Positions 1-10,929 of a DNA stretch of 64,000 nt are shown piece by piece. Source of the DNA: Macrostomum hystrix (taxonomy: Eukaryota > Platyhelminthes > Macrostomidae); contig CATNEN010000029.1 of assembly GCA_950097015.1 (NCBI GenBank), positions 8,099,501 to 8,163,500 on the forward strand, in the 5' to 3' direction. A program made the position numbers and the translations under genes. The stretch's first letter is position 1. Each line of letters starts with the position of its first letter. Under the pieces are notes generated by a model that searched no databases, was not told where the DNA came from, and saw only the letters and a list, made by a program, of their open reading frames with translations.

Positions 1-3000
1 CAAGCTTAGACCCTAAGATACATCAATTGTATCCTGTGTGATCATACATGCGCAACACCCGGCCAACCTGGCCGAACTGGCTGGGTGAAACGAGGGCCAA
101 GCAAAGTAAGTCGCAAAAACCAATAGACCAAGTGCAAAAAAATCAAAGGGGGGACCAAGGGACAAAAAAGGAAGGCGTGAAGAACAGGAAAAAGGGGAGA
201 GAAAAAGAGAGCAAATGAGAGCAAACTAAGTCGTAAATAGAGCAATGAAACAAACTAAGTTGCAAATGAGAGCAAAAACTAAGTCGCATGGCTGGCTAAG
301 ATTTGGGAGATTGCGCATGTATGTGTGTGATGCCAAAGTGCCTGGCACCACCAATGGACTAGTTTGTCTGATTACTAGCCCACACTTTTGACGATGAACT
401 CTGTGACTAGCAAGCCATGTAGCTTGTTCTTGTTGTTGTTAAGATTGTACTTGCCTTTATGTGTAGTACATGATGAAGTTGTTGCATCCTGACCTAGTGA
501 GTGCATCTTTTGCTATGCACACTATACACCATGACAAAAAAGTGCCCCACAAACTGTCTACAAAATTTTTACCTATTCCAATATAGGGGATTTTTAGCCA
601 TATTGCCATGGGCCCATGGCTATGGTATGTGTCATAGCCAGTGCTGAACTCTTCCAGTCAGTCTATTTAAATAAAGTTTTATCTTACAAATTTTCATTTA
701 AAACATTTGCTCTGACTATTTGTTTCGGACTAAAAGTAAAATTTGAGAGTACCCCAATGGCAATGGAAATATTACTATTAGGAATCAGACACTGCAAAAC
801 TACTATGAAAATGATAGTGAATGATAGCACTAAAAGGATTCTTGCCATTGAGCTTTTTGGTTTTGTCATTATTTTCATAGAAATAATTAGTTTACAAAAT
901 AATTTAATGTCCATAAAATCTGGTAATATTACACAAATAGCTTTACCCTAATTAAAAAACTAGGTCTAGGAGGAAACTTGTACTGTACAAACTTGGCCCT
1001 ACTTTATATAGATATAGGCCTAGCCACTTTCAATAAGGTACAGGTAGGCCTAGCTAAGCTACAACATAAGGTAAATCGACATGCAGGTGAATTTTAAAGT
1101 TGATTCTAAACCTAAAATGGCAAGCTAGCTGTTTTATAGGATAAAATTTCAAGAGGCCTGAAAAAACAACTACATCTTACAATATAAAACATACACAGCT
1201 TAATTGTTGAGGCTTAGGGGGGGCCTAGCCTATACTTGAGTTAAGAACTACAACCTGAGAATCGAATGCTCGTAACGTAGGTAGAAAACTAATATAATAT
1301 AAAAGACAAAAGTGCGGTCGAAATGTATTGATTGTTTAGTTAGGCCTAGGGCCTAGGCCTAGTTGAATTTAAATTCAGTAATGGAAGTAATTACTCTAAA
1401 CTTTTATCAGTATTTTTTATTAATCGCAGACAAACACTACCGTACAATACAAGTACTTACAAAAAAGTATATAAAAGTTATAAAAAATATTAAAAGTTAC
1501 CCATCTGTCCTATATGGAAATATAGATGTAGTGGGCCAAAGTTAAGCAATTACGAATGCTGCCAAATTTGTGTCCGACAGAAAATAACGTGCGTGCGAAA
1601 ACTTCCGAAAAAGTTATTCGAATTAAAGTTTTAAATAAAATTTTACGTTTTATTTTTTAAGCAGAAACTAGGTATATAGCTAAATGAAAATTAACTTAAA
1701 ATGTTTATAGTTAAAACGTAGCTAAAGAAAAAAACTTTTTTACTTTTGCATAAAATAAATGGGCAGAATTTTGAATTTTTGGACAACGAACAGCGTGGTG
1801 AGCGTGTTAGACTTGAAGCGTTAGACCTGAGAGACCTTTTCTAAGGTCTAAAGCGTTAGACCTTTAGACCTGAGAGACCTTTTCACTCGTAATCATGAGC
1901 TAGAAATGCGGTTTTTCAAAGTTAGCTATTAGCTGTAGTTTTAAATTTGTTTTCATCAATCTTAAGTTAGCACTATAGCTTAAATAAAAGCCATTACTTT
2001 CATAGTAATGCCATTCATATTTAGAATTCAAATGCACACGGCTTTGTCAGTGTGTTTATTGTTTAGTTTTAAGCCTTATGGTATATAGCCTTTTTATTAG
2101 TGGCAATAGCTGCCAGCAGTAGTGGCTACAGGCTACAGCGAGTAAGAATGGTTCTAGAAATAGATCAGTTTTAAGTTAATTATATTTGTTTAGGAGTAGG
2201 CCTAGGGCCTATGTTGTAATGTTTTAGATAGTCTTAACTTAAGTCTTTAATTTGTTTTTAATCTCTATGATAGAAACTAAATTAATTGTTCCTCTCTATA
2301 AAAAAGCAAAAATAGTAAGCAGATGCATTAGGCCTAGTTCTATAGTGCATTTAGCCCAGTTAGTCAATATTGTTTTTATTGTACATTATCATGGATAGGT
2401 GAGAAATTAAAAATAAAAAATCCATATTTTTGGTTTATTGTGTTACAGATCTTGCTTGTCTGAGTTAAAAGACACCTCACTCATCAAAATTGGTCAAGTA
2501 ATTCAAAAGTTATAACAATTTTGATCAACATTTTAGTTGTTTTCGTAATGTATTTTTCTCATGAGGGGCTGTGATCCAGATGACTGGATAGATTTGACTT
2601 GGAAAACAAAAAATTGCAATAATTTTTTATATTTAATGTTCTTTTTTTATCCCAAAAGCATATAGTTCATTTGTTTGTTATCTACATTATGTAATATATA
2701 TATATATTCTATTAACACTCAGTATTAAAGTACTAAATATTAAATTTTCAATTTTACATTGAATAGGATTACTATGCTGACAAGATGTGTTTATTTGTTT
2801 ACAATGTAAAACTCTTTTGGCTTTAAAGAAGTGGCAAAGCCATACCTATTCCATAGCTTAACAAATAACATATACATTAATTTACAATTTACAGTCAATT
2901 GCAAAAGCCATTTGAAATGCGTAAAGGGGGTACATTAGAGAAACATGTTTCCAGGAGACTCCGCTAAAGGAAAATAAAAAGGTTTAAGTAAATCATATTC

Positions 3001-3470
3001 AACATAAAATTCAACGTAAAATTTTAATGGGATACACTTGTAAAACACTATAAACAATGATTGAAGAAAGAAAACAAAAATTTCAACCAAAAATTCCCAA
3101 AGTAAAAAAATGTCTTTTACTAAAAAAGAATTGTTAATATAGATTTTTATATCCTCTTTCTTAATTTTGAACTTGTTTATTTTAGTATCAATGCATTAGT
3201 AAATTTTTTTAGTTCTACGTAAGGTACAGATTTTTCTAAATTTCAATCACACAGTGAATACTTAAAAAATATCAAATTTTGGCACCATATAACTTTTGCA
3301 CTAATTGAAGCAAATAAACACTTGTTGTAAGTAAATTTTTTCTTTTTTTATTAGTAGTAGGCTTCATTTTCTTAACATAAAATATATGTTCTTTTTTTCA
3401 TCACAACATAGCATTGTTTTTTATATTTTTTTCATTTTTCTGTTTTTTTGTTGCTCTTCTGCACCAACAG
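1..3470. other. AT-rich intergenic DNA, no gene recognised
   Basis: This stretch is AT-rich with short ORFs only, none resembling a known protein. Positions 100-290 carry a degenerate repeat of a 'gagcaaactaagtcg' type. Positions 1800-1890 hold a direct repeat built on 'gttagacctgagagacctttt'. The palindromic word TAGGCCTA and close variants recur (around 1015, 1046, 1341-1362, 2197, 2330). An ORF at 616-951 has AT-driven composition and no splice or homology support, so I do not call it. Confidence 0.5.
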
Positions 3471-3479
3471 TGGGGAAGA

Positions 3480-4335
3480 AAGCTGCCCTTCTAGTGTCCC
3501 TGAGGTACCAGGTCAGCAGCAGGATGCTCTTGGGCCTGCAGATGGCAGTGTTGGGTTTCATCCAAGATTTTTTATCAATTACCATGCCCTCCCAAAGACT
3601 AAGCATTGACAGATCAAGTGTTCCACATTTTTGCCGGTAGACTGGCAGAATGGATGCAGCTCCTCTGGTACCTGGTCCTTGAGGAAATTGTGACATAAAA
3701 AGCATCCATGCCCAGAACAGGCCATACTGACCACTCTGATGTCTTGGCAATTAAGCTTTAAAAAGGCTTTATGCAGGCTGTGCAAGTGAGAGGTGACCTC
3801 GGCTCTAGACTAGCAACAGTTCTGAGTATTAGACCACCTTTGCTGGTGTTTGGATTGGATATATCCATATCCAGCACTCTAGTCTGGTGCAGATGACAAA
3901 GGATTGGATCAGGTCCCCTGGTCCTTGTCCTATCCAGGAGCCAGCTGCTCCAGCTCTCACAAGCTGTTCCGCCTTCTGGTATCCTGGGAAGCCTGTGTGG
4001 CAAGGAATCCACTTCAACACCACCAGGTTAGACTGTGCTTGCCCATTGAGCTGAAGGTTGCAGTCTAGGATGGTTTTGGAGTTGGTAGTTGTATTGTCGA
4101 GGCCCTGAGGGCAGCCTGGTTGTAGGAGTGAAAATCATCTTCCATCCAGTAATGCCTCCCTGACCCATCATCGCCGCGATGGTACAGATGGCGAGCATCT
4201 CATTCTGAAAAACACCGAATTTGTGCCCAGTGTGCTGATATTGAGACGAAAAGACCTCACCACCATTGTAGAAGAGGTTCCAAATCCTGAGATGCCATTC
4301 AGCATGAAGCCGTCTGTAAAACAGTCGATCTCAGC
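3480..4335 (-). mobile_element. Decayed non-LTR retrotransposon (LINE), RNase H and C-terminal part
   Basis: Reading the minus strand in broken frames gives an RNase H-like segment. It starts near 4330 with FTDGFMLNG (the usual TDGS motif), continues with EMLAI near 4200 (the catalytic Glu motif), and then WIPCHTGFPGYQKAEQL near 3990-4015, where W-P-H-G-P-G-KA is typical of the LINE RNase H C-terminal half. Further on, a C-x-x-C...VEHLICQC segment (about 3610-3740) and ICRPKSILLLTWYLRDTR (about 3520) match the usual end of I/Jockey/R1-type ORF2 proteins. Several frameshifts separate these parts, so the copy is dead. The RNase H makes an I-like clade more likely than RTE or CR1, but this is inference. 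Confidence 0.7.
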
Positions 4336-4739
4336 AATGCTCCAACTGTCGTTAGCCTCACTGCGATGTGGAAGTCGTACCCGTGGCTCAAACGCAGAGT
4401 GGTTGGTATGGCATCAGAGAGGATGTTTTAAAGCCCTTTGCACTCCCTCAGAGTCTTCACCTTTGACAAAGATGTCCTTTGGAATTGCCCCAAGGAAGGC
4501 GTTCATGCCATCAAATGAGGTGCATGATGAGGCGCCATACAGCACCATACGGCAGCACCATATGTAGAGAGCCGTCAGGTTGCCCTGGATGCTCGTTGTG
4601 CCAGGCTCGCGTATGTGATTGACGGTCTGATGAATGACGATTGTCGCTTAGATCAATCAAAGCCTCTGGGGGGTCACTAGTCCCCATGAACCAGACAGCC
4701 TCCAGTAGGGTGGTCTTGCTCTGGGGAGACTAATTGGTT

Positions 4740-4935
4740 TGGCATGCAGCATGCCCCTCCACACTAGCAGCGGGGAAGTAGTCAGAATGTCTGGTGTCCT
4801 TGAGGTATTGGGCGAGCAACTGTATGCTCTTGGGCCTGTAAACGTTAGAGAGCATTGGGTTTGGCCCATGATGTTCTAGCCATGCCCTAGTGACGACTGG
4901 ATTTGTAGATAAAGTGTTCCTTATTTTCAGTTGCA
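4740..4935 (-). mobile_element. Second LINE 3' fragment of the same kind
   Basis: The minus-strand reading contains NVYRPKSIQLLAQYLKDTR at about 4800-4845. It is a clear relative of ICRPKSILLLTWYLRDTR in the fragment at 3480-4335. The nucleotide similarity extends over the preceding tryptophan-containing stretch. It is too short and broken to be functional. Confidence 0.6.
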
Positions 4936-5006
4936 GACTGTTCTTTACACTATTTACAGCAAAATAAGTCGTTGGAGCCAAAACTACAGTCCCACCAGCA
5001 GTTTGT

Positions 5007-5180
5007 GGGGCGGATAGCTCAGTCAGTAAGGTGTCGGACTCTGGATCAGATGGTCCTGGGTTCGACTCCCGACCTAATCTATAACTATTCGTGCAGCCTT
5101 TGGCAAGCTGCTTTGCCCTGATGTGCACACAGTCTACTCAGCTGCAAATGAGTACCGACATTTCGTCGGGTAATAATAAT
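5007..5180 (+). repeat. tRNA-derived SINE (family C) with a tRNA-like head
   Basis: The segment starting 'ggggcggatagctcagtcagtaagg' has a good internal A box, and 'gggttcgactccc' is a good B box. The anticodon-like loop would read CTG. The 3' side does not pair with the 5' acceptor strand (CGACCTA against GGGCGGA) and there is no normal 3' end, so this is a SINE head rather than a functional tRNA gene. The body runs on to about 5180 and its end is not clear. Confidence 0.6.
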
Positions 5181-6220
5181 TCCGGCTGGCGTGGAATAAA
5201 GCAATTCTGTGGGGTTTGGATGCTGCCGATATGTTTGGAAAAATAAATTCCATTGCTGACACGCGGCTGTCAACCGGTGTCCGAGAGAGCCGGGGAGTAC
5301 AATAGGTGTGCAGTCCCCTCCTGCTAGTGTGCCTGACACAACACCTGCACTGGCCCTTGGGTCTAGTGTCAATTATTATTATTTACCAGCACTTTGTAAT
5401 AAAAATTCAAATGACGAGAAAAAACTTCTTTGACCTTTTATTTTCATTCTGATAGATTTAAATGACATTCAGCATTAAAGTTTTAGTTTACAAAAGCAAG
5501 GTGCGGTTTAGGTTGATACTTTTTTGCTAGAAAAAAAATAGAACATTTACAGAAACACATGGTTAGTTATAAATACAATGTTATAAAATGGTAGCTAAAA
5601 TGTGGTACTCGTAAATATAAAATTTAAAACTGATTTACATGCACTTTTGTGTTCTATAACCATAAGACACAGCCAACTTGTAGATTGCCGATTGGTTTAC
5701 TCAGAACTTAGTTGTGTCATAGTTGGACGCTAGGTCGTCTTCTTGCAGTTCTTCTACTGGGATAATCCAATGATCTTCTTTGTTTCGCACGGTATTCATT
5801 GATTCTGAAATATTTTTTGACAAGGTGTTACAGTGTATACATGGGCGCTTACATTCGTGAATGCGTTTTTATCGAAAAGCTAGAGCACCGACCTGTTGTA
5901 CTTTTTGCCGGCTCCTCAGTGTGATGACACTGTCTTTCGCCCATTTCCCCATTAATCCCGTCAAAGCAGGGATTTGTGTAGGGATTCGGTTCTCGAACAG
6001 TCTGAAATCGTGGGTAATTTTTTAGTTAATGCGCACAGACCTAGCCTGTAGTGTTTTTTAGAAACTGCATTGATTAGTTGTTTTGTAATTACTGTTGATT
6101 TATTGATTTAATCTAGAGTACGTTGCTTACTGATACAGAAAGTCAGGAAACTCTCAAGCACCATTATTTAAATTTCAGTTTTTCTTTTAGTTTAATCCCT
6201 AAAAACGAGCGCTAATCTCG
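5180..6220. other. Intergenic DNA, nothing recognised
   Basis: No ORF with homology or splice support was seen. Composition is AT-rich. Confidence 0.4.
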
Positions 6221-6223
6221 AGA

Positions 6224-6670
6224 CTACACATCAATTTTGGGATGTAAAGTACAGTTTCTGGCATTCGCTTTTCTCACCGATGGCCCAGCTTTGCTTGAAG
6301 TAGATTGTCGAGTTCGCTGCCGTCTAGCCCTGGCCAGACAGACTGCAGCCAAAGCTATGGCAATGAGCAGCAATCCGATTATAACGCCCCCTATGATTGC
6401 ATCCTGATCTAATTTGTTGGCCGGGTTGTGAGTGACATTTGGTGTCACTGTGGCTAGGCTGGATGGCATTCCAATGCTAGTATTAGTTGTTGTCACTGTG
6501 GTTAGGCTTGACGAAATTCCGATGCTTGAATTAGTTGGTATCACTGTGGGTAGGCTGGACGAAACTCCAATGCTATTAGTAATGATAGTCGTTTGTTCGT
6601 CAATTGCTGTAGTGCCATTGCTTGTTGATATGCCATCAAGTGCTGTGGTTTGTAGGGTCATGCTGGTCAT
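6224..6670 (-). CDS. Mucin-like single-pass membrane protein (C-terminal exon or small gene)
   Basis: The reading frame encodes up to 148 residues. Residues 1-85 are rich in Ser, Thr, Val and Ile and contain three imperfect repeats around SIG(V/I/M)(S/P)SSL.TV, with several N-x-S/T sites, as in an O-glycosylated ectodomain. One hydrophobic segment (about residues 92-115, IIGGVIIGLLLIAIALAAVCL) is followed by RARRQR, a stop-transfer signal for a type I membrane protein with a short cytoplasmic tail. No signal peptide follows the first Met, so an upstream exon is probable and the true start is uncertain. A TATAAAAG lies only about 20 bp 5' of the Met. The family is not recognised. Confidence 0.5.
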   Translation of the reverse strand: MTSMTLQTTALDGISTSNGTTAIDEQTTIITNSIGVSSSLPTVIPTNSSIGISSSLTTVTTTNTSIGMPSSLATVTPNVTHNPANKLDQDAIIGGVIIGLLLIAIALAAVCLARARRQRTRQSTSSKAGPSVRKANARNCTLHPKIDV

Positions 6671-6699
6671 TGCTGCGAGCTGCTTTTATAAGAGCGGTT

Positions 6700-8080
6700 A
6701 ATTTCAATAATTAGTTTATTTTTTAGCTTTCCTAGACAAAAAATTCACTGCAATGATTGCTTTCGTTATTTTCGTCTCTATACTTAAACACAGAAAGGTG
6801 TAAAGTATGTTCCCAACGCGTGGTAATAGAGGTTGCTTATGTTTTACTCTTCGCACTTGTGGGTCTCTCTTTTCTTAATATTATTGCGACTCGATCGTGT
6901 TTTCAGCTATTTATGTAGTGCGAACGACCGGCTGAATTGCCAGCTCTGGTACTCGCTAATTTCGACAAGAAATAATTCAGCAAGGATTTGATACATCCAG
7001 AGCGCAGACAGGTGGTTAACGATTGGCTAGGTTAGAAAAGAAAAATCTTCGCAAAAGTAGAAATAAGTTGGCCGTAAAAAGATTTGGTCCCTTATTCTGC
7101 TTTCTATCTAACCATTTGGCTATGTAAAGGTATCGTATTTCAGCTTTCACTTCGCTGGTGCTAAGTAGGTGACTCGATTATATGCGTCTTCGTGTACAGT
7201 ATTTCACCCACAGTCGTTCGGTACTAACTCTGCAAATATAGCAAAAACCATATTGCTACATATCCGAATTGTTTTGTATTAGGCGTCAACTAATTCTTCT
7301 GCGCAATTGTTCCTCAGCTTACAGCTTACTTAATTACATAGTTAATATCCTTATGAATAATGTGTTGCAACTAATTGCTCTTTGGTTACCTCAAAGTGGG
7401 CCTGAATTTACACTAGGTGCCCTAGGAATCCTCAGCTTGGCCCTGCCAGTTGCCTATTAAATAATTTACTTAGAATTGTCGTCTATGGCAAAACCGGCTT
7501 AGAATCATTAGCTGTGACCACAGATTATATATACAATACTTTGTAGATGGTTCACTTCCATTAGCCAATATGGATCGCTTTTTTCATTGTCTATAGTTGG
7601 AATCAAAAGAGGGTAGAAAGCCAAAGATCGATGTATTTTTACTAATAAGCTCTCTCTGTGGGTCTTTGTTACTCTCTGGGTTAGTGTTCATGGAATCTTC
7701 TAAAGCTTTCTACTGTGCTTCTCGTACACAGAGAATCTTTACTGTGCGAAGGACATCATAACTTCCAAGCGCTGCTGCGCGCATGTTGCGAGATTTCCAA
7801 CTCACCAGCCACAGAGCACGCCCCAGCTATTCACCTTCACTGCTTCAATCATATTATACCATACTTTTGTAACTGCTTCATCTTGACTTGGAAAGCGGTG
7901 AAGGACGGGCCAAGTCATGTAATGACTTATTTGGCCGGCCCAAGTGGGGGATACATTTATTTTTTTTATCCCAGATTTATATATAATGTGGCATTAAATA
8001 TCTATACATAGGCTCTATGCATACATACTATGGCATAAGAAAAATGAAAATGATGCAAGAAGCCCAATCTAGCGCTTTAA
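6700..8080. other. Intergenic DNA, no supported gene
   Basis: Only short ORFs occur here (for example 7269-7460 and 7715-8011), without recognisable domains, codon bias or splice sites. Confidence 0.4.
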
Positions 8081-8084
8081 AAGG

Positions 8085-8275
8085 CTGTGTACAGCTGTTT
8101 AGTCTGTGGACTAAGGAGGCCGCACCGTACCCATTTTACATCTAGATGAACTAAAAAAAGCAGAAATAAAGTGTCTTGCTTAACTTCTACTCGTAACTTC
8201 AGTGATTTAAACTCCCGAACTCTCGATCAGAAGTCCGACGCTCTAATTGTAATCTCCAGACCGCGGGTCTGATGC
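8085..8275 (-). repeat. SINE family B copy, degenerate
   Basis: The sequence from 'aaaaggctgtgtacagctgtttagtctgtggactaaggaggccgcacc' onward matches the body of the copies at 11225 and 55495. The tRNA-like head, lying at the right end on the minus strand, is degenerate here. Confidence 0.5.
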
Positions 8276-8575
8276 AGCCCTCGAGTCTCTAAAATCTGGC
8301 CCCTCCAAGTACTTACTCTAACCTGTTTCATCTCTCACCGGTCCCCTCTCCAGAATCAACGCAGTCCGCTATCTTCTTTTGGGCCCGCGGGGCTATCAAA
8401 GGTTGCCCAACCGTGCTCTAACCCTTCACTGGGGTACAAGTGCTTGGGAGACTTTCATGAAGAAGCTAAAACCTGATTTTTTCGGCAATTTCAGCTAAAA
8501 AAACCACTAATAACCAATAACCAATCGACTGGGTAAAATAAATCTAGCAAATCGTGTTGCCTGCGCGCCCTGTGG

Positions 8576-9208
8576 ATGGGCCGTAAGCGCCGTCGGCACG
8601 AGCCGCCCCAACTGGTATTTTTGAATAGTCCGTACACGAAGCGCGCTCCACCTAGTCCTGTTCTAGCGACTGATCGTCAGCCGTCAGTTGCCAGGAGGGA
8701 ACAACCAGACAGCGGATGGATTAAGCATGACTTCGGCCTGGCAGAAGGTGGCCAGCCGTCTTCTGTTTTAAACGGAACCGGTGGCGGTCGGCGTCGCAAG
8801 CAACAGGCTCAGTTGCAGCTTTTGCAACAGGAGCCTAAAATACAGACCAGCCGCTTGAGCGCTGCTAATTCTACTACTGCCAGTAGTAAAACTTTTGTCA
8901 ATACTGACGCCAGCAACACTACTGCTTCTGCTTCCAGATCTATTCGAAAACCTGTTGCTAACTCGCCCGCATGCCCCTCTGCAGCGTGCTCAAGGGCGCT
9001 CGCAGAATTGCCACCGTCGTATGTTGGTCCTTCTTGTTCGTCGTCTTCGCCGCCAACTAGCGGCAGCGCAGCCGCCGGAGCCAGACGAATAGTTAAAGCG
9101 CTTCGTCTGCTTCCGCCGCGTTCGCCCCCACCCTACCGGCCTGGTCGATTATTAGTACCGTCGTCCCCCACGCCTTCGCCGCCACCGTCACCTTCATTGC
9201 TCGCTTAA
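8576..9208 (+). CDS. Small basic low-complexity protein, RHNO1-like candidate
   Basis: A 210-residue ORF opens with a basic nuclear-signal-like start (MGRKRRRHEPP), then a short hydrophobic patch (QLVFLNSPY), then SGWIKHDF at about residues 46-53. The rest is Ser/Pro/Ala-rich with no fold visible. In vertebrate RHNO1, a partner of the RAD9-HUS1-RAD1 clamp, a basic N-terminus precedes a short S-W-V-x-x-D-F motif that contacts RAD1; the order and spacing here look similar. That comparison is from memory and rests on a short motif. The codons are GC-rich, unlike the flanks, which supports a real single-exon gene. The start is the first Met after an in-frame AT-rich leader. Confidence 0.45.
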   Translation: MGRKRRRHEPPQLVFLNSPYTKRAPPSPVLATDRQPSVARREQPDSGWIKHDFGLAEGGQPSSVLNGTGGGRRRKQQAQLQLLQQEPKIQTSRLSAANSTTASSKTFVNTDASNTTASASRSIRKPVANSPACPSAACSRALAELPPSYVGPSCSSSSPPTSGSAAAGARRIVKALRLLPPRSPPPYRPGRLLVPSSPTPSPPPSPSLLA

Positions 9209-10870
9209 TAATGAATTCATTGTGGAAAATGTAGCTACTTTGTGTAGTTTTTAACTGTACTGACTGTACGTTGCTAAACAGTTACAATAGGGGTTCATTT
9301 TAACTTTCTCGATATTTCTCTCTAATATGCTATTTTACGCTCGTATTTACTAGAATTTCTTCTTATATTTATGACAGAATTAGTTCATTTTTAAGATTAC
9401 TTATGAATTTATTTTTTTGCGACGTATAAGCAGTTTTTAATGCAATTTATTCCAGACGATGGAAGCAAAGGTAATTATTTTGCATTTAAATGCATACTTA
9501 AGTTTTTTTCTGGACGCTTTTGCTGTCTTAATTTTACAGTCTGACCCTTCTAAAGCAATACGCTTCTTCTATGGATCCAAATGTACGCGTATGTCAATGA
9601 TAGTATCTTTTTTATTATTGGTACACCTTGTCCTTTACTGAACCTTATATTTTTTACAAACTTGAACGACATATATAAGTAATTTCTTATTTAAAATTTG
9701 TTTTCTTGCCAAAGCACCCTAACCAATGCAAGCGAAAAAATCGCTATTTTGTGTGTCTTTATTACAGTTTGAGTTTTCAATATCACTCATATTTCCTTCC
9801 TAGCATTCTTTTTCAAATAAGGACCAAATGAGTTCTTTTTTATTAAATGATGGAAATTCCTGCTTCTTGTTTATCTTTGTTCATTGCTGTTGGAATTGCC
9901 TTAAGATGTTCTAGCCTTATCCTCCTAAAGACTGAGCAGTGGCGGATAAAGTGTTCCTTATCTTCCCTGGCGGACTTCCTAAAGAGACTCATCTCGTCTG
10001 GTACCTGGCTTAATAGATTGCGGTGACGGGAGAAAAAGCCTGGCCCTTATATAATGCTTTCTCTCATGCTGACTCGCAACTATTACAGACATTATTATAA
10101 TTACTATACTACTATAAAACAAGACATTTTAACTTTTCAATTAAGTAGCTGTTAGTATAATCGACTAGCTTTTTAGCCCCCTTTATAACTTCGAGACCCA
10201 CAATGTACTCCCAAAATGCCTAGTGAACGATCGACTATCCTAGTTCATCTCCTAGCTGGATCTAGGTGACAACGAGTCTCTTTGACGGCAAAACCTGTTT
10301 CGTGATGCTAAAAGTTTTGTGGCTTTGTGTGAAATGCTTTGTATTCTAGTACATTGTTACAATGTTCATTTGCGTACGTTATCATCATTTTTTACTACTT
10401 GATACTGTGTTATCAGTCGCCAAGAGGCATTTTCAAATTATGTGTTAACATTTTCTGTTTCGCATATACAGAAAGTGTTTAAGACTCACTAAAGACAGGC
10501 TTGCAAATAAAATACATGTTCGACTTCAGTTTCAATCATTACTATTTTCGTTGACGAAAAAATCTTTACATTTTTGACAACATATTGTCGATTATTAATA
10601 TGTGAAAGTAGGTTGTTACTTTTTTATACGAACAAGAAATACATGTCATGTGCCAAGTTTCTTTTTTTAATATCCTTTCCTTTCGTTTGTTTATTGTATT
10701 TCAGTATGCGCATATTCATTTTTATTACTTCAATTTGTTCTGTAAGTAGTGTCATGAGTAGATTAAATTTGGTTTTTCTAGATTTATCATATTATTACTA
10801 CAAGTTAGTTTTTTTAATAATATCGTTAGTTAATTTTAGCTTTAATATTTTATTTGTTAGGTTTTTATTG
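9209..10870. other. AT-rich intergenic DNA with a LINE scrap
   Basis: No gene is supported. The only recognisable content is a LINE-end fragment near 9925-10015 (listed separately). The ORF at 10574-10921 is an AT-composition artefact overlapping the FIRRM 5' end. Confidence 0.4.
9925..10015 (-). mobile_element. LINE 3' end fragment
   Basis: The stretch 'cctaaagactgagcag...gataaagtgttcctta...ctggtacctgg' is similar in order and wording to 3592-3680 of the LINE remnant at 3480-4335. It is too short to code. Confidence 0.45.
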
Positions 10871-10879
10871 CAATTTCAG
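10870..10879 (+). promoter_or_regulatory. Acceptor-like site upstream of the FIRRM start
   Basis: The motif 'gcaatttcag|g' follows a T-rich tract and lies 51 bp before the start codon at 10930. It could end a 5'-UTR intron or be a spliced-leader acceptor. The sequence cannot distinguish these. Confidence 0.35.
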
Positions 10880-10929
10880 GCCACCGTTTTGGTAACCAAA
10901 TACGCTTCGCGGCGCTCGTAACAATAACA

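Noticed and set aside
616-951. 111-residue ORF in AT-rich DNA
   Set aside because: Composition matches the flanks, no domain, and an antisense ORF of similar length overlaps it.
5013-5075. Functional tRNA-Gln gene
   Set aside because: Good A and B boxes, but the 3' acceptor strand does not pair with the 5' strand and the anticodon stem has a mismatch; it is a SINE head.
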